The position numbers were made by a program, and so were the translations under genes. Below the pieces are notes generated by a model that searched no databases, was not told the origin of the DNA, and worked only from the letters and a program-made list of their open reading frames with translations. From Bacteroidales bacterium (GTDB lineage Bacteria; Bacteroidota; Bacteroidia; Bacteroidales; SM23-62): a DNA stretch of 7,204 nucleotides. The stretch covers positions 1-7,204 of the forward strand of contig JADHVS010000216.1 in assembly GCA_016783865.1 (NCBI GenBank), written 5' to 3'. Positions within the stretch are counted from its first letter, which is position 1. Each line of letters begins with the position of its first letter. Shown here in pieces: positions 5,412 to 7,204 of this stretch.

Positions 5412-7204
5412 CTTACAATGGTTATATTCCCAATAAATGGTTTCAGCCCATTCTTGATATCTATGATATAGTGATATGAATCCATCGGGAGGTTCTTATC
5501 GTTGAAAGTACCATCCCATTTGATTTCATAACCTTCCGAATGGAAAATCCTTTTTCCCCACCGGTTATAAATTTCAACAACAGCTTCAGGATAATACTCA
5601 ATTCCCGGGATCTCCCAGACATCGTTAAATCCATCAGCATTTGGTGTTATAATATCAGGGATAAAGAGGCATAGCTCCTCAAGCGGATTTAACGTAACCT
5701 CCTCTTCTTCAATGCAATTATTCGAATCTGTAACGGTAAAATTAAATGTTCCCTGCCCGAGGTCAGCAAGGTAATCGGCATTATCACCTGTACTCCATAA
5801 ATATTGGTAAGGCTGAATCCCACCCGAAACATTAGCACTGATCTCTCCATTATAACTGTCGGGACAATCGGGATGGGTCACGATCAGCTCAACCCGGAGG
5901 GCTTCCGGTTCGGTAATGACCATATTCGCCCCGGTAGTGCAACTATTATCATCTGTTACCGAAACACTGTAGCTTCCGGCTGCCAGGCCAGTTGCATCAG
6001 CAGTGGTATTTCCGTTCGACCAGCTGTAAATAAATGGCGCGGTGCCACCGGAAACCACCAGGCTGACAGATCCCTCATTCCGGCCAAAGCAGGAAACGTC
6101 CTCTGTGGCATATGCAACAACAGGCATTGGGAATACAGTGACCGTTACAATGTCGGATGCTGTGCTCTCATGCCCCAGCTCATTGTAAATGATCAATGAA
6201 TAATCTCCGCTGGCCGACACGGTTATACTCTGTGTTGTCTCACCATTCGACCAAAGGTATCCCGTTGCAGTCGTTGTGGATAATTGTACAGAGCCTCCGG
6301 AACAAAAAGAGAGTGCCCCGTCTGCCGTTACTTCCGGTTTATCAAGCGCATCTACGGTGACAACAATTGCATCAGACGAATCGCTCTGACATCCGTTTTC
6401 GTCGGTCACTACAACTGTAAATGTGCCGCTTTCTCTGACGGTGATCTGTGCCGTGGTTTCATTCCCCGGCGACCACAAATAGCTTGTCGACAGGGAAGAT
6501 GCCAAAATTACGCTATCCCCTTTCCAGAAGGTTAATGGTCCGTCAGGCGTTATTATAGGTTTATCGGGACGTGTTAACTCACTCACTTCAACGGTATCAG
6601 AATTAAGGCTTTCACATCCATTTGCGTCTGTGACCATCACATAATATGATCCTTCTGCCACCTCAACCGACTGAGTAGTCATTCCATTCGACCACATATA
6701 CTTATTGGCCGTCGCAACACTCAGGGTGGCCATGCTGCCTTCACAATATTGATTTGAACCGGAAATGACTGGCCGGGTCGGACGCGCTCTTTCATTCAAC
6801 TGGAAAACATCTGAGGCCGGACTCATGCATCCGTTCACATCCCGGACAGCTAAAGTGTAATTGCCCGCCAGTACAATTATGTCCTGCGTTGTATCCCCGT
6901 TTGACCAGAGGTATCCTGAAGCAGCAGGAGCGGTCAACGTGGCTAATTCACCCTCGCAATAGGCGTTATCGCCGCTGATAACTGGTTGGACAGGAAGGTC
7001 ATTCACTGTGATCATTTGTCCTGCGGAAGGCTGGCTTGTGCATCCGTTGCTGCCGGTAACCGTTACGGTATATGAATATTCTGTAGTAACAGTAATTGAT
7101 TGAGTTGTTTCTCCGGAAGACCAGAGATAGGATGTTCCGGCACTTGATGTCAGTAAGGCAGACTCACCTTCACAAAAAGAAGCATTGCCTGTTACTGTTA
7201 TGGT
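5408..7204 (-). CDS. Large multidomain surface adhesin, T9SS type B sorted (3' part; start beyond right edge)
   Basis: The frame is open from the right window edge to the TGA at 5410-5408, giving 598 residues of the C-terminal part of a longer protein. The Met codon at 7015 is internal: the same repeat pattern continues upstream of it. In order there are five Ig-like repeats of about 71-74 residues (about 2-361), two SprB-type repeats (about 364-436 and 437-507), and a gliding-motility-associated C-terminal domain (about 512-598). The repeats share a Cys-Glu-Gly near the start, Y-L-W-S-x-G-x-T-T-Q in the middle and V-T-D-x-N-G-C near the end. The final domain directs export through T9SS and is normally removed or used for anchoring at the cell surface. 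The role is presumably adhesion or gliding, inferred from SprB. The PorP/SprF gene overlaps its end. Confidence 0.92.
   Translation of the reverse strand, partial: TITVTGNASFCEGESALLTSSAGTSYLWSSGETTQSITVTTEYSYTVTVTGSNGCTSQPSAGQMITVNDLPVQPVISGDNAYCEGELATLTAPAASGYLWSNGDTTQDIIVLAGNYTLAVRDVNGCMSPASDVFQLNERARPTRPVISGSNQYCEGSMATLSVATANKYMWSNGMTTQSVEVAEGSYYVMVTDANGCESLNSDTVEVSELTRPDKPIITPDGPLTFWKGDSVILASSLSTSYLWSPGNETTAQITVRESGTFTVVVTDENGCQSDSSDAIVVTVDALDKPEVTADGALSFCSGGSVQLSTTTATGYLWSNGETTQSITVSASGDYSLIIYNELGHESTASDIVTVTVFPMPVVAYATEDVSCFGRNEGSVSLVVSGGTAPFIYSWSNGNTTADATGLAAGSYSVSVTDDNSCTTGANMVITEPEALRVELIVTHPDCPDSYNGEISANVSGGIQPYQYLWSTGDNADYLADLGQGTFNFTVTDSNNCIEEEEVTLNPLEELCLFIPDIITPNADGFNDVWEIPGIEYYPEAVVEIYNRWGKRIFHSEGYEIKWDGTFNDKNLPMDSYHYIIDIKNGLKPFIGNITIVR
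5411..5671 (-). other. Gliding-motility-associated C-terminal (CHU_C / type B sorting) domain
   Basis: The last 87 residues carry the full motif series of the type B sorting domain: FIPDIITPNADGFNDVWEI, then VVEIYNRWGKRIF, then IKWDGTF, then a Y-H-Y-I-I core, ending GNITIVR at the C-terminus. This domain marks T9SS substrates that depend on a PorP/SprF-type partner, which fits the gene next to it. Confidence 0.93.
5684..6115 (-). repeat. Two SprB-type repeats in the adhesin
   Basis: The two units lie at about 5897-6115 and 5684-5896. Each follows the SprB-repeat pattern: a Cys near the start (VSCFGRNEGSV and HPDCPDSYNGEI), then SGGTAPFIYSWSNG or SGGIQPYQYLWSTG, then G-x-Y/F-x-x-x-V-T-D and a second Cys (DNSC, SNNC). 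This repeat type is named after the gliding adhesin SprB of Flavobacterium. Confidence 0.88.
6122..7201 (-). repeat. Five tandem Ig-like repeat units in the adhesin
   Basis: The units are at approximately 6983-7201, 6770-6982, 6557-6769, 6335-6556 and 6122-6334 (each 213-222 bp, minus strand). They are recognisable by protein rather than DNA similarity, so the duplications are old. Units 1-3 each have a Cys pair about 43-44 residues apart. Unit 4 lacks the first Cys (Trp at that place, TFWKG) and unit 5 lacks the second (GHES in place of GCxS). More units probably lie past the right edge. Confidence 0.85.

Noticed and set aside
7013..7015. ATG at 7015 as the start of the adhesin gene
   Set aside because: The same frame stays open to the right edge and encodes a further full repeat unit upstream, and there is no signal peptide after this Met.

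Overview
The window looks like a piece of a Bacteroidota (Bacteroidetes) chromosome, probably from an environmental or uncultured lineage. The strongest evidence is the pair at the right end: a large surface protein with SprB-type repeats and a C-terminal gliding/type-B sorting domain, followed by a PorP/SprF-family outer-membrane protein. These are hallmarks of the type IX secretion system (T9SS), which is confined to this phylum. Supporting signs are start codons with no Shine-Dalgarno sequence and a Bacteroidota-style promoter (TAnnTTTG) in the one divergent intergenic space.

Layout from left to right: (1) the 3' part of a plus-strand gene for a periplasmic-binding-protein-like domain, ending at 868; (2) a 158-bp convergent spacer made almost entirely of 7-bp repeats; (3) a minus-strand SLC12-type cation-chloride cotransporter, 1027-3246; (4) a 118-bp divergent promoter region with a candidate promoter overlapped by a perfect dyad; (5) a plus-strand YitT-family membrane protein, 3365-4276; (6) a second convergent spacer of about 124 bp, again mostly 7-bp repeats; (7) a minus-strand PorP/SprF gene, 4401-5411; (8) the 3' part of a minus-strand multidomain adhesin gene, 5408 to beyond the right edge.

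How the genes work together: the adhesin and PorP/SprF genes overlap by 4 bp (ATGA) and form an operon. By analogy with SprB and SprF, the barrel protein is probably the dedicated partner that helps export or anchor the adhesin on the cell surface. The cotransporter and the YitT protein diverge from a shared promoter region and are both inner-membrane proteins; nothing else ties them together functionally. The leftmost gene is unrelated to its neighbours as far as can be seen.

The most unusual signal lies between the genes. Both convergent spacers carry strings of 7-bp units held in exact 7-nt phase, while the divergent spacer has none. At two gene ends the stop codon lies inside the first copy of a perfect heptamer array, so the copies place stops in all three frames. 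At the other two ends the array begins at, or one base past, the stop. This looks like a gene-end-associated repeat class; its function, if it has one, is unknown.
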